Shown one piece after another: positions 32,241 to 41,438 of a DNA stretch of 64,000 bases. The DNA is from Franconibacter helveticus LMG 23732 (GTDB taxonomy: Bacteria; Pseudomonadota; Gammaproteobacteria; Enterobacterales; Enterobacteriaceae), in the NCBI RefSeq assembly GCF_000463115.2, contig NZ_AWFX01000005.1, forward strand, positions 62,001-126,000, read 5' to 3'. The stretch's first letter is position 1; each line of letters starts with the position of its first letter. A program made the translations under genes and the position numbers. The notes beneath the pieces were generated by a model, which searched no databases, was not told the DNA's origin, and saw nothing but the letters and a program-made list of their open reading frames with translations.

Positions 32241-34645
32241 TGTTGCGCTCCCTGGCAGATAAGCGGCCCGAATGTCTCCAGCCGGTGGCTGCGGGTGGCT
32301 GCAAGGGTCAGCGTGGCGGTGCAACGCTTCCCGTCTGGCGTGGAGACCGTTAAGTGGTTAACTTCGCCGACGTTTTCAAGCCAGGCGATGCCGTCATAGC
32401 CGACAACGGCAGGCGGCTGGCCGCTGCGAAAGACCTGGCTTGATACCGGCAGCGGCTCGCCATTTTCATCGTGCAGGATAACGCTCGCCACCCGCTCCTG
32501 CTCCATGGGGAATTCAATCAGATAGCCGCTGCGCCGGCGCAGCGACAGGCGCCGCTCGGTTTCGCGAATGCGGGTATCCGCCGGCAGATTGAGCGTGTCG
32601 ATGCTGTAGTTAGCCGGGTAATAGGAGGTGACGCCGGAGATCAGCAGGTAGCCGTCTTCATCGGTCTGCCCCACCGGCTGATTTTCATAATTCACGGTCA
32701 CATCCGCCTGGCCGCCCGTACTGACCACCGCAAAAGCGTCATTTATCTGGTTCGCGGTAAAGAGCGCGCCGTTCATCAGCACCAGCGACCCGGTCGCCTC
32801 GCCCCAGTGGGTATAGCCGTCGCGCTCGCCGTAAATACCGCCCTGCAACTCGATATGGTTGTTGCGCCATCCCAGCGTTCCTTGCTGGTAATCGTTTTGC
32901 TGCGTCTGGTGGGCGTACGCGAGATCCCAGCTAAAGCCGCCTTCGCTCGGCATGGCGTGGCTGTAGTTAACGCGCTGCGCGCTGCCGCCTTCCGGCGCAT
33001 GCTCAACGCTGAAGGCCACGCTTTCCTGCAAGCCGAACGGAATTTGCAGCGAAAGGGCCACCGACCACGCTTTATCATCCGGGTCATGACTGGCGGCCAC
33101 ATAGAAACTGCTGCTGCCCCAGAGGTTTTTACTCCATGAAAGGTTGAGCAGCCGGGTGCTGTCGCTGTTGAAGCTTTCGACATCCAGCCACGCCGCGCCC
33201 AGGTTGCCGAAACGTCCCATATTAAAAGAGAGCGAGTACTGCGCGACGTTGCGACTGAGGCTGACTATCGGCTGGCGGTCGCTGTCATACATCACGGGCT
33301 GATCGTAAAGCGCAAGATTGCCGAAACCGCGCTCGCGGCGCGTGTGCTGCGTCGTAAAGGACATGTAGTCGGTGTTGTACTGATAGCCAAAGGTCCACTG
33401 CTGGCCTTGCTCGCCGCGCATCTGGCTGTACGCCACCGCGCCGTTCACCACGCCGACGTTGCCAAGCTTCACCATCGACCCTATGCCGCCAAGCCCCAGC
33501 GATTCCGCCCCTTCGCCATGCGCTTCCACCGTCCAGAAATCGTTAACGCCATAGCGGTAAGAGCCGCTTGCCGCCGCCGGGCCATAGTCAAAATTCTTTA
33601 TGCCGTAGTTGCGCCGGATAGCGCCTGCCGTGAAAGCGCCGTCGCTTAGCCCCGCTTTGAGCAGGTCGCTTGCGACATAAAAAGGCAGCGTGGTGGTCAC
33701 CTGGCGGCCCAGGGCGTCGGTGGTCACCAGCACCGCATCGCCGGAACCATTGATATAAGGCAGGTTGGTCAGGGTAAACGGCCCCGGTTCCAGCTGCGTG
33801 GAGCCGGAGCGGTAACCGTTAATAAATACGTCAACCGTGGTAGGCACCGCCGCCTCGCCGGAAAACGCAGGCAGCGGATAAGTGACGAGATCCGGGCGCA
33901 GCGAAAAGGCGCGGCCGAACGATACGCCGCCGAGGCGCACGCTGTTGGTCCAGCTTAAGCTATCCGTCACCACATCGCCCACCGACCAGCTCAGCGCCGC
34001 GTCATCCAGCGTGCCGGTAAACGTCGAATCATAGCGGCGATACCCTTCGGTCTGCCCGGGATAGCCGTCCAGCACCTCGCGGTTTATCCCGGTCGTGGAA
34101 AAGGCGCCGTAATCATTAAACAGCCGCAACTCATGCCACAGCGAAGCCTGGCTGCCGCTGTGTTCGGTGTGGTTGGCATAGAAATCATAGTTCAGCAGTC
34201 CGCCGCGCCCGTTACGCGCGCGGATGCGCGGCGTGCCATCGCCAAGCGTGATTTCTCGCTCCGGCACCCACGCTTTCGGCACCGTCAGCAGCAGGCGCTG
34301 GCTGGTGCTGTCATACTCGGCGCGCACCTGGCTGAGCGTGGAAAGGTTCACCTCCCCCTGCGGCAGACGGTCGCCCGGCAACCCGGCGCGCTGCAAATCG
34401 GCGCTGGAAACCCAGAAGCTCCCCGCCCTGCGCGTAACCGGCACTACCAGCCCGGTGTCGTAATGGTTCAACACCAGCGAGAGATGAAAAATAGCCCGAT
34501 CGTTAATGGCGCGGACATCCGGCGGCGGCGGTAAGGCGTCGTCGCCGGGCTGCGCCATGGCGCGGTCGGCAGCGACGCTAAGCAGTCCGGCCATCGACAT
34601 TACGCTCATCGCCCTGTAGCGGCCTAGCGCGGAGAAGCGAGCCAT
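32237..34645 (-). CDS. Outer-membrane usher of an archaic (Csu-type) pilus, CsuD-like
   Basis: Beta-barrel assembly platform that receives chaperone-subunit complexes and exports the pilus. 802 residues with a signal region MSVMSMAGLLSVAADRAMA, the N-terminal chaperone-binding domain, the plug region (PTTVDVFINGYRSGSTQLEPG), a long barrel of alternating short motifs and a C-terminal domain ending with a Cys pair (RCTATL and GPLICQGAQQ). Its start lies 22 bp inside the 3' end of the chaperone frame, so it is coupled to the preceding gene. The chaperone's frameshift does not change this frame. Confidence 0.88.
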   Translation of the reverse strand: MARFSALGRYRAMSVMSMAGLLSVAADRAMAQPGDDALPPPPDVRAINDRAIFHLSLVLNHYDTGLVVPVTRRAGSFWVSSADLQRAGLPGDRLPQGEVNLSTLSQVRAEYDSTSQRLLLTVPKAWVPEREITLGDGTPRIRARNGRGGLLNYDFYANHTEHSGSQASLWHELRLFNDYGAFSTTGINREVLDGYPGQTEGYRRYDSTFTGTLDDAALSWSVGDVVTDSLSWTNSVRLGGVSFGRAFSLRPDLVTYPLPAFSGEAAVPTTVDVFINGYRSGSTQLEPGPFTLTNLPYINGSGDAVLVTTDALGRQVTTTLPFYVASDLLKAGLSDGAFTAGAIRRNYGIKNFDYGPAAASGSYRYGVNDFWTVEAHGEGAESLGLGGIGSMVKLGNVGVVNGAVAYSQMRGEQGQQWTFGYQYNTDYMSFTTQHTRRERGFGNLALYDQPVMYDSDRQPIVSLSRNVAQYSLSFNMGRFGNLGAAWLDVESFNSDSTRLLNLSWSKNLWGSSSFYVAASHDPDDKAWSVALSLQIPFGLQESVAFSVEHAPEGGSAQRVNYSHAMPSEGGFSWDLAYAHQTQQNDYQQGTLGWRNNHIELQGGIYGERDGYTHWGEATGSLVLMNGALFTANQINDAFAVVSTGGQADVTVNYENQPVGQTDEDGYLLISGVTSYYPANYSIDTLNLPADTRIRETERRLSLRRRSGYLIEFPMEQERVASVILHDENGEPLPVSSQVFRSGQPPAVVGYDGIAWLENVGEVNHLTVSTPDGKRCTATLTLAATRSHRLETFGPLICQGAQQ

Positions 34646-35383
34646 TGCGAGTCGCGCGCATTAAGGGAAGCCGAGATTTCAGCAGGCGACGTTACGCCTG
34701 GCGGGAGAGGAAAAAGCCTTGTGCTGCGTGGCAACACATAACCCCACAGCCCATTTGCCAGTTCGCGCTGGCGCCCGTTCTGGCGCACCGACACTTTACT
34801 GAGGCGGACATGAACCTCGTCATTGTTGGTAATTTCAATCGCCGGCTGGCCGTTGTCGCGGGCCATCCGCCAGCTTAGTTTGGTCGGGTCGACAAACGCG
34901 TGGTGCGCGCCGGAGCGCTGGGTTTCAATTCCCTGGCCGTAAACAAACAGCGGAATGGAATAGCGCATTTGCAGCTTGATGCCGAGCTGCGGTTTGCTGT
35001 TGTCCTGCGGTTGCGGGATTTCATCTACCACCACCCGGTAAGCCTGCTCGACCCCCATGGGGATCTGCGCCTGGCTGATAAGACGGATAAGCTGTTTTTT
35101 TACCGCCGCCGATCGTAACAATCGGCGGGCTTGCCACCACATCCTGCTGCGCTTCATAGCGTTCGAAGCCGCCTTCCTGACGCCAGCGCACCACACGAAC
35201 CTGCATGGTTGTAGCAGTGCCGCCCTGGTTTTGTACCCAGAGTTCCGCCGCTTTTTCGCCTGCGGGCAGATAAGGATCGATCGGCCAGATAAGAATATTG
35301 CTTGCCGCCTGGCAAGCGCTGGAAAAAAGCCCGAGGGCGATGAGTAAACCGTAAGAATGGAAGCGCGCTGCGCTTGTTATCAT
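34624..35383 (-). pseudogene. Periplasmic pilus chaperone (CsuC-like), frameshifted at an A7 run
   Basis: Immunoglobulin-fold pilus chaperone split over two frames. The 5' part starts at 35383 (MITSAARFHSYGLLIALGL, signal peptide; ribosome-binding site GGGAG) and reads correctly to VVASPPIVTIGGGKK. The 3' part continues with QLIRLISQAQIP and contains the conserved YRVVVDEIP and the C-terminal domain to 34624. The junction is a run of seven A on the minus strand (35095-35101); six A would restore one uninterrupted frame of about 250 residues. In the unshifted frame the protein runs on for about 20 unrelated residues. Possible causes are a sequencing or assembly error, phase variation or slippage at the homopolymer, or a true loss of function. 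Confidence 0.88.
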
Positions 35384-35399
35384 GTCACTTCTCCCTGAA

Positions 35400-35906
35400 T
35401 CACCATGACAAAGTCACCGTGAGCCGATCGCTGTAGCTCCCTGCGGGGCTGAAGCCGGTCAGCTGCGCTGCGCCGAAAATCGGCAGCGTAATGTTATTGC
35501 TGTTGCTGTAAGTCACCGTTACCGCCTGGTTAACGCCTATTTCGCTCGCGGCGGAGAGCGAGCTTGCACTGTAAAGGCGATAGGGCACGCGTTCTGTTCC
35601 GCCGCTGCGCGCCATGTTGCGCACCGTGGAATAGTTTTGCCCGCCGTCAATGCTCATGCTGATCGCCACGCCAGGCGTGCAGGCAAGCCTCAGGCCACTG
35701 TTGGGCACAAAGCTGGTGGTGACGCGCGAACGGTCCACGCCGCTGCGCGTGCCAAAATCCAGCGTGCCGTAAACCCCGCCGGTGCCGCTCGTCACTGAAC
35801 AGCCCGGCGCGATCGTGGCGTTAACCTGAAACGACTGCGTGGTCACGGCCTGCGCCGTCAGGCTGATAAAAGCCAACGCCAGAACGAAACCGCAGCTTTT
35901 TCGCAC
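35400..35906 (-). CDS. Csu-type pilus minor subunit (single SCPU domain)
   Basis: 168-residue secreted pilin with a signal peptide (RKSCGFVLALAFISLTAQAV) and one spore coat U domain: Cys pair around PGCSV and RLACTPG, GTLDFGTRSGVD, and the C-terminal strand FSPAGSYSDRLTVTLSW. I choose GTG at 35906 because AGGGGA stands 5 bp before it; an earlier in-frame TTG at 35954 has no ribosome-binding site and would add a basic leader. Second gene of the pilus operon. Confidence 0.85.
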   Translation of the reverse strand: MRKSCGFVLALAFISLTAQAVTTQSFQVNATIAPGCSVTSGTGGVYGTLDFGTRSGVDRSRVTTSFVPNSGLRLACTPGVAISMSIDGGQNYSTVRNMARSGGTERVPYRLYSASSLSAASEIGVNQAVTVTYSNSNNITLPIFGAAQLTGFSPAGSYSDRLTVTLSW

Positions 35907-35968
35907 AGCTTTCCCCTGGACAGCCCGGCGGGCTGCCCTGTTGCGTTTGGTCAAAGAGGCGGCTGAGG

Positions 35969-36535
35969 TTAGTAAATAACGCTCACGTTAATGGTGTCGG
36001 TATAAGTGCCCGGCACGACCGTTACGCTGTTTCCACCGCCCTGAATACGCCCGTAAAGCGTGTAGTTATCCACGCCGCCGGTTGTAGATGCGCGAGGAAT
36101 GGGCGTGTTGTTAGCGATGACGTTGTTGAATGCCGCATCGCTGTAAAGGCTGTAAGCCACGCCCTGGGTGGCGTTGGTGGTGTTGACGAGGTAACGGCCC
36201 GGCGTGCCCGGCGTGCCGATAATAGTGCCTGGCGCCTGGTTGGTGCTGCCGGTTACCTGCACGGTGTAATCCGCCGTGGTGCACTGGATGGCGAAGCTGT
36301 TGCCGCCCGCCGCGCCGGTTAGCTGCGTGGTCAGGGTGTCGAAGGTGGCCGGGTGCGTACCGAAGTCCAGCGTACCGAAGTTGATGCCGTTCTGGCTTGG
36401 GGAGCCGTTAATCAGGCAGCCGTTAGTCAGCGTTAAGGTTGCGCCGATAGTGCCGCTACTGGTTACTGCGTGGCTCATTGAAGAAGCGAGCAGTAACCCA
36501 CCTCCGCAGATCACAACAAAAAGATTCTTTTTCAT
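35969..36535 (-). CDS. Csu-type major pilin (CsuA/B-like)
   Basis: 188-residue secreted subunit, SCPU fold: signal peptide MKKNLFVVICGGGLLLASSM, then a mature N-terminal strand rich in T/G/A (SSGTIGATLTLTNGC) suited for donor-strand exchange, INFGTLDFGTHPATFD, and the C-terminal strand VVPGTYTDTINVSVIY. First gene of the operon, behind an AGGAAAG ribosome-binding site and a 400-bp AT-rich upstream region. As first gene and simplest subunit it is the likely shaft protein. Confidence 0.87.
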   Translation of the reverse strand: MKKNLFVVICGGGLLLASSMSHAVTSSGTIGATLTLTNGCLINGSPSQNGINFGTLDFGTHPATFDTLTTQLTGAAGGNSFAIQCTTADYTVQVTGSTNQAPGTIIGTPGTPGRYLVNTTNATQGVAYSLYSDAAFNNVIANNTPIPRASTTGGVDNYTLYGRIQGGGNSVTVVPGTYTDTINVSVIY

Positions 36536-36914
36536 CGTGCTTTCCTCTGACTGCGCTGTCGCGAAGCATCCTGTTTTCTAAAATGATCAGCCTGTTAAGG
36601 CCCTTAACCGGAGCGCCGGCGGCCTTAAACTGAAATTTAGTTTATGTGTCTGAATTTAACCAAATACTAACAACACATTCATAAACATGGCTTATTGACA
36701 AATAAAAACATTTAAATACAGGATGTTAACAGTTGTAAATTCGTTAACGAATGTAAAATGAAATGAATATATTGATATTTTTGTGATTCACATCACTAAA
36801 ACCGCGGCGTATCAGGTGATTAAAAATTGACAGATTGATGAGTAATGCTAAAGCACTATGTTAGAGAGGCTACACAGTAGCGGCGGGCAATTACTTTGGC
36901 GGGGATGGGCGAGG
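36536..36914. promoter_or_regulatory. AT-rich control region upstream of the pilus operon, with CRP-like site
   Basis: No gene is seen. The central part (36640-36800) is much richer in A/T than the flanking che genes, as is common for H-NS-silenced fimbrial promoters. TGTGATTCACATCACT at 36782-36797 matches TGTGA-N6-TCACA at 9 of 10 fixed positions. It lies about 250 bp before the major pilin start. No unique promoter could be chosen by eye. Confidence 0.5.
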
Positions 36915-36939
36915 TAAAACGGGGCGCAAAAGCGCCCCG
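36915..36939 (-). terminator. Intrinsic terminator of motAB-cheAW
   Basis: Directly downstream of cheW (stop at 36949) the minus strand shows CGGGGCGC-TTTT-GCGCCCCG followed by TTTTAC. This ends the motAB-cheAW transcript before the pilus control region. Confidence 0.88.
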
Positions 36940-36948
36940 AAAAGCGGG

Positions 36949-37452
36949 TCAGGCTACACGCGTGGCGGCCATGTCGATAAGTTCCATCTCTTCGCTGTTA
37001 AGCAGCTTTTCGATGTGCACCAGAATCAGCATGCGTTCGCCAATGGCGCCGAGGCCGGTCAGATACTCGGTAGAAAGCGTCACCGCGAATTCCGGCGCCG
37101 GGCGGATTTGTTCGGCGGTGAGCGACAGCACGTCGGAGACGCCATCCACCACGATCCCCACCACGCGCTGGCCGAAGTTCAGCACAATCACCACGGTGTT
37201 GTCGTTGTACTCCACATCCTGCTGGTTGAACTTCACGCGCAGGTCAACGATAGGCACAATCACACCGCGCAGGTTAGTTACCCCTTTAATGAAAGAAGGC
37301 GTGTTGGCGATACGGGTTACCTGATCGTAGCCGCGGATCTCCTGCACTTTAAGAATATCGATACCGTATTCTTCATCGCCGAGGGTAAATACCAGAAATT
37401 CCTGACCTGACGGCTCTCCGGCCAGTTTAGTTACGTTGCTCATACCGGTCAT
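36949..37452 (-). CDS. cheW: Chemotaxis coupling protein CheW
   Basis: Links receptors to the kinase CheA. 167 residues starting [20 protein letters not shown], with the conserved [24 protein letters not shown] hinge divided by the two SH3-like subdomains and [11 protein letters not shown] near the kinase contact. It follows cheA by 26 bp. In E. coli the next genes would be tar-tap; here a pilus operon comes in between. Confidence 0.97.
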   Translation of the reverse strand: MTGMSNVTKLAGEPSGQEFLVFTLGDEEYGIDILKVQEIRGYDQVTRIANTPSFIKGVTNLRGVIVPIVDLRVKFNQQDVEYNDNTVVIVLNFGQRVVGIVVDGVSDVLSLTAEQIRPAPEFAVTLSTEYLTGLGAIGERMLILVHIEKLLNSEEMELIDMAATRVA

Positions 37453-37478
37453 TTGTATACCTTTTTACGCTTGTGGGA

Positions 37479-39494
37479 TCAGGCGGCAGTCTGCGCCATA
37501 CGCTGTTCACGGTTAATACTTTGCAGCGCTGATACATCAACAATCAGCGCCACGCTACCATCGCCCAGAATGGTGGCGGCCGAAATACCCGGCACTTTGC
37601 GATAGTTACTTTCAAGGTTTTTCACGACCACCTGATGCTGGCCGATAAGCTGGTCTACCAGCAGCGCGTAGCGGCGGCCCGCGCTTTGCAGAATAACCAC
37701 GATGCCCTGCGTCGCTTCGGTTTTCGCGCCCTGTACGTCGAAGACTTTCCACAGTTCCACCAGCGGCAGGTATTCGCCGCGCACTTCCAGCACGCGCTCG
37801 CCGCCCGCCAGCGGATGCAAATCTTCTTCGCGCGGCTGTAGCGATTCCATCACGGCGTTCAGCGGTAGAATAAAGACTTCGTCATTTACTTTAACCGACA
37901 TGCCGTCGAGGATAGCGAGCGTCAGCGGCAGCAGAATGCGAATGGTGGTCCCCTGCCCTTGCTTCGACTGGATCTCAACGTGGCCGCCCATCTCCTGGAT
38001 GTTACGCTTCACCACATCCATGCCTACGCCGCGACCGGAAACATCCGTGACCTGCTCGGCAGTCGAGAAGCCCGGCGCGAAAATCAGCATGCCGACTTCG
38101 TCATCCGTCATGCTTTCGCTGACCGCCATCCCCTGCGACATCGCTTTCGCCAGAATGCGCTCGCGGTTAAGCCCGGCGCCGTCGTCGGTTACTTCGATGC
38201 AGATGTTGCCGCCCTGGTGTTCTGCCGAGAGGATCAGGTTGCCGACCGGCGATTTGCCCGCCGCCAGGCGTTTTTCCGGCGATTCAATGCCGTGGTCGAG
38301 GCTGTTGCGCACAAGGTGCGTAAGCGGATCGATAATGCGTTCGATCAGGCTCTTATCAAGCTCGGTGGAGCTGCCCATCAGCGTCAGTTCAACCTGCTTG
38401 TTTAGCTTACTGGCGAGGTCGCGCACCAGGCGCGGGAAGCGGCTGAATACGTATTCCATCGGCATCATACGGATGGACATCACCGATTCCTGTAAATCAC
38501 GCGCGTTACGCTGCAACTGACTCATGCTGGTAATCAGGTCGCCATGCGTAACCGGATCGAGTTCGTTGGAGCGCTGTTGCAGCATTGACTGAGTGATAAC
38601 CAGTTCGCCGACGAGGTTTATCAACTGATCGACTTTTTCTACTGCAACGCGAATGCTGGTGGACTCTTTTTCGCGCGCGGGTTTTTCACGCTCTGCGCGG
38701 GCAGGCGCTGGCGCTGGCGCTTTGGCAACGGCGACAGGCGCCGCTACCGGCGCAGGCGCGGCTTCAGGCTCGGGCTGGGCAGCAGCTTGCGGCGCGGCGG
38801 CTGGGGCGAGCGGTTCGAGGAACGCGATTTGGTCAAGCTCGATAACAAAGCAGAGCACGGCGGTGATATCGTCGGCGCTGGCGCTGGTTTCAAGCGTTGC
38901 CGTCAGCGTATCGGCGCCCTTCTCCACCTGGCTTAACGCGCCGAGGTTACTCAGCTCTTCCAGCAGCAGGTCAGGCTCGTTCGTCTTAAGCTTGCTGAGC
39001 TGGATGCGCAGGCTGCCGCCATTCTGCACCACCGGCGCGGCCTGCGGCTTCTCTACAACAGTAAGATGCGTGCTGGCCGCAGGCGCAACCGGCGCTTCGC
39101 CTTTTGCTTCCAGCGCCAGCTGACGCAGCGCCTGACAGATGTATTCAAAGCTGGCAGCATCCGGCTCCTGTGAGCTTTTATAAGCGTCGAGCTGTTCCTG
39201 CATAATATCTTTGGTTTCCAAAAACAGGTTGATGATGTCGGTGTTGAGTTGCATTTCACCGCGGCGGGCTTCATCAAGCAGGTTTTCCATCAGGTGCGTG
39301 GTTTCCTGCAAAATGGTGAAGCCGAAGGTGCCTGCGCCGCCTTTGATGGAGTGCGCCGCACGGAAAATGGCGTTGAGCTGCTCGGAATCCGGCGCCTCGG
39401 GCGACAGATCCAGCAGATGCTGCTCCATGTCGGCCAGCAGCTCGTCGGCTTCGTCAAAAAATGTTTGATAAAAATCGCTGATATCCATACTCAC
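37479..39494 (-). CDS. cheA: Chemotaxis histidine kinase CheA
   Basis: Receptor-controlled kinase that phosphorylates CheY and CheB. 671 residues in five domains: P1 with the phosphorylated His48 (AIFRAAHSIKGGAGTFGF), P2 (about 165-230), a long Ala/Pro linker, dimerisation P3 (RVAVEKVDQLINLVGELVIT), P4 kinase with the N box HLVRNSLDHGIE and G boxes DDGAGLNRE and GRGVGMDVVK, and P5 CheW-like domain. An internal start for the short form (CheA-S) is known in E. coli; a Met near residue 90 (MENLLDEARRGEMQ) is a candidate. Confidence 0.97.
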   Translation of the reverse strand: MSMDISDFYQTFFDEADELLADMEQHLLDLSPEAPDSEQLNAIFRAAHSIKGGAGTFGFTILQETTHLMENLLDEARRGEMQLNTDIINLFLETKDIMQEQLDAYKSSQEPDAASFEYICQALRQLALEAKGEAPVAPAASTHLTVVEKPQAAPVVQNGGSLRIQLSKLKTNEPDLLLEELSNLGALSQVEKGADTLTATLETSASADDITAVLCFVIELDQIAFLEPLAPAAAPQAAAQPEPEAAPAPVAAPVAVAKAPAPAPARAEREKPAREKESTSIRVAVEKVDQLINLVGELVITQSMLQQRSNELDPVTHGDLITSMSQLQRNARDLQESVMSIRMMPMEYVFSRFPRLVRDLASKLNKQVELTLMGSSTELDKSLIERIIDPLTHLVRNSLDHGIESPEKRLAAGKSPVGNLILSAEHQGGNICIEVTDDGAGLNRERILAKAMSQGMAVSESMTDDEVGMLIFAPGFSTAEQVTDVSGRGVGMDVVKRNIQEMGGHVEIQSKQGQGTTIRILLPLTLAILDGMSVKVNDEVFILPLNAVMESLQPREEDLHPLAGGERVLEVRGEYLPLVELWKVFDVQGAKTEATQGIVVILQSAGRRYALLVDQLIGQHQVVVKNLESNYRKVPGISAATILGDGSVALIVDVSALQSINREQRMAQTAA

Positions 39495-39498
39495 GCTA

Positions 39499-40428
39499 TC
39501 ACCTCATAACCGGTTGCGACGGTGTTGGGTTGGAGGCCGGGGGCACGGCGCCCGGTTGTTGTAACACGCTCAGAGGCTCGTTCTCGCTTTCGGCGTTTTC
39601 ATGCACGATGGCGTCTTCCGCCTGCTTGTTGAGCACTAAAATGCTGATCCGACGGTTTAACGCTTCGTCAGGGCCGCGATTCGCCAGCCGCATGGTGGCG
39701 GCCATGCCCACGACGCGCAGCATCTTGCCTTCATCCAGCCCGCCGACAACCAGCTCGCGACGCGAAGCGTTGGCGCGGTCGGCGGAAAGCTCCCAGTTGC
39801 TGTAACCGCGTTCGCCATTGGCGTAAGGGAAGTCATCCGTATGGCCCGACAGGCTGATTTTGTTCGGAATGCCGTTCAGCACTGGCGCGATGGCCCGCAG
39901 AATGTCCCGCATATACGGCTCCACGTCGGCGCTGCCGGTTTTAAACATGGGCCGGTTCTGACTGTCGATAATCTGAATGCGCAGCCCTTCCTGCACCAGA
40001 TCGATCTTCAGGTGCGGGCGCAGCGCACGCAGTTTCGGATCCGCCTCGATCAGCTGGTCGAGATCGCCGCGCAGTTTTTTCAGACGGCTTTGTTCCATGC
40101 GCCTTTTCAACTCGTCGATATTCGGCTGCTTTTTCACTTCGCCCTGCTGCTGGGTGTAGTCATCACCACCGCCCGGGATCGGGCTTTCGCTGTCGGCGAT
40201 GCGATGACCGCCCGTAATGGCGGCGGAAAGCGGCGTGCGAAAGTATTCGGCTATTTGCGTCAATTCTTTAGGGCTGGAAATGGAGATGAGCCACATCACC
40301 AGAAAAAACGCCATCATTGCGGTCATAAAATCGGCGTAGGCGATTTTCCAGGAGCCATGCGAACCGCCGCCATGCCCTTTGTGCTTGCGTTTTTTTACGA
40401 CAATGATGGGGTGATTCTGGTTTTTCAT
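39499..40428 (-). CDS. motB: Flagellar stator protein MotB
   Basis: Anchors the stator to peptidoglycan and carries the proton-accepting Asp. Asp33 lies in the single transmembrane helix [20 protein letters not shown] (Asp32 in E. coli; one residue more here). A plug and linker follow, then the OmpA-like peptidoglycan-binding domain with [10 protein letters not shown] and [17 protein letters not shown]. 309 residues. It overlaps motA by 4 bp. Confidence 0.97.
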   Translation of the reverse strand: MKNQNHPIIVVKKRKHKGHGGGSHGSWKIAYADFMTAMMAFFLVMWLISISSPKELTQIAEYFRTPLSAAITGGHRIADSESPIPGGGDDYTQQQGEVKKQPNIDELKRRMEQSRLKKLRGDLDQLIEADPKLRALRPHLKIDLVQEGLRIQIIDSQNRPMFKTGSADVEPYMRDILRAIAPVLNGIPNKISLSGHTDDFPYANGERGYSNWELSADRANASRRELVVGGLDEGKMLRVVGMAATMRLANRGPDEALNRRISILVLNKQAEDAIVHENAESENEPLSVLQQPGAVPPASNPTPSQPVMR

Positions 40429-41312
40429 GCCTCTTCCGTCGCCTTTTGCTGGTTAGACGCTTTGGCTGCGCGCACATGCTCGTCCAGTTCGGTGAAGGAA
40501 GGACGTTCGCTGGAGTAAAGCGTTTTACGGCCAAACTCGACGGCGATAGGCGGCGCATAGCCGTTCAGGCTTGAGAGCAGGGTGACTTTTACGCACTGCA
40601 TCATCTTGGTGGTTTCCGCGCTTTTCTGGCGCAGCACGGTGGCGAGCGGCGAAACGAACCCGTAAGCGAGCAGGATGCCAAGGAAAGTTCCCACCATGGC
40701 GTGCGCGATAAGCGCGCCAAGCTCCGCCGCAGGGCGATCTGCTGAGGCAAGCGCGTGAACCACGCCCATGACCGCCGCCACGATGCCGAAAGCGGGCAGC
40801 GAGTCGCCCATCAGCGCCAGGCTGTTGGCCGGCACTTCGCTTTCGCTTTCGTGGGTTTCAATCTCTTCATCCATCAGCGCTTCGATTTCGAACGTGTTCA
40901 TGTTGCCGCTGATGATGAGGCGCAGATAATCGGTAATGAAGTCGAGCATCACCGCATCGGCGAGGATGCGCGGATAACTGGCGAAAATTTCGCTCTCTTT
41001 CGGATTTTCGATATCGCGCTCAAGCGAAAACATGCCCTGCTGGCGGGATTTGGTCATCAGGCGGTACAGCAGCGCCATCAGATCCATATACAAGCTTTTT
41101 GTGTATTTCGAGCGACGAAAAAGCAGCGGCAACGCCTTCAGCGTGCCTTTGATGGCTTTCCCATTGTTACCGACGATAAATGCGCCGATGCCCGCCCCAC
41201 CGATGATAATGAACTCAGAGGGTTGATAAAGTGCCCCCAGGTGACCGCCGGTCATCATATAACCACCGAACACGGTCCCCAGAATGACCAGGTAACCTAA
41301 TAAAATCAGCAC
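40425..41312 (-). CDS. motA: Flagellar stator protein MotA
   Basis: Proton-channel partner of MotB with four membrane helices and a large cytoplasmic loop that pushes on FliG. 295 residues starting [20 protein letters not shown]; the loop has the charged residues in [20 protein letters not shown], and the conserved Pro pair lies in the [20 protein letters not shown] region. First gene of motAB-cheAW. Confidence 0.97.
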   Translation of the reverse strand: MLILLGYLVILGTVFGGYMMTGGHLGALYQPSEFIIIGGAGIGAFIVGNNGKAIKGTLKALPLLFRRSKYTKSLYMDLMALLYRLMTKSRQQGMFSLERDIENPKESEIFASYPRILADAVMLDFITDYLRLIISGNMNTFEIEALMDEEIETHESESEVPANSLALMGDSLPAFGIVAAVMGVVHALASADRPAAELGALIAHAMVGTFLGILLAYGFVSPLATVLRQKSAETTKMMQCVKVTLLSSLNGYAPPIAVEFGRKTLYSSERPSFTELDEHVRAAKASNQQKATEEA

Positions 41313-41381
41313 GACATCATCCTTCTGCTGTTGACGAAAGTGAGGATGCGCAGATGGAGAGACGTTTAGCGGAACGGAGGG

Positions 41382-41413
41382 AATAAAAAAGCAGCGGCGA
41401 AATCGCCGCTGCT
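41382..41413 (-). terminator. Intrinsic terminator of flhDC
   Basis: The minus strand shows AGCAGCGGCGA-TT-TCGCCGCTGCT followed by TTTTTTATT, a strong GC-rich hairpin with U-run 26 bp after the flhC stop codon. It lies between flhC and motA, downstream of the sigma28-like promoter inside flhC. Confidence 0.88.
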
Positions 41414-41438
41414 GGAGTGAGTTTCCACACCGAACCGG

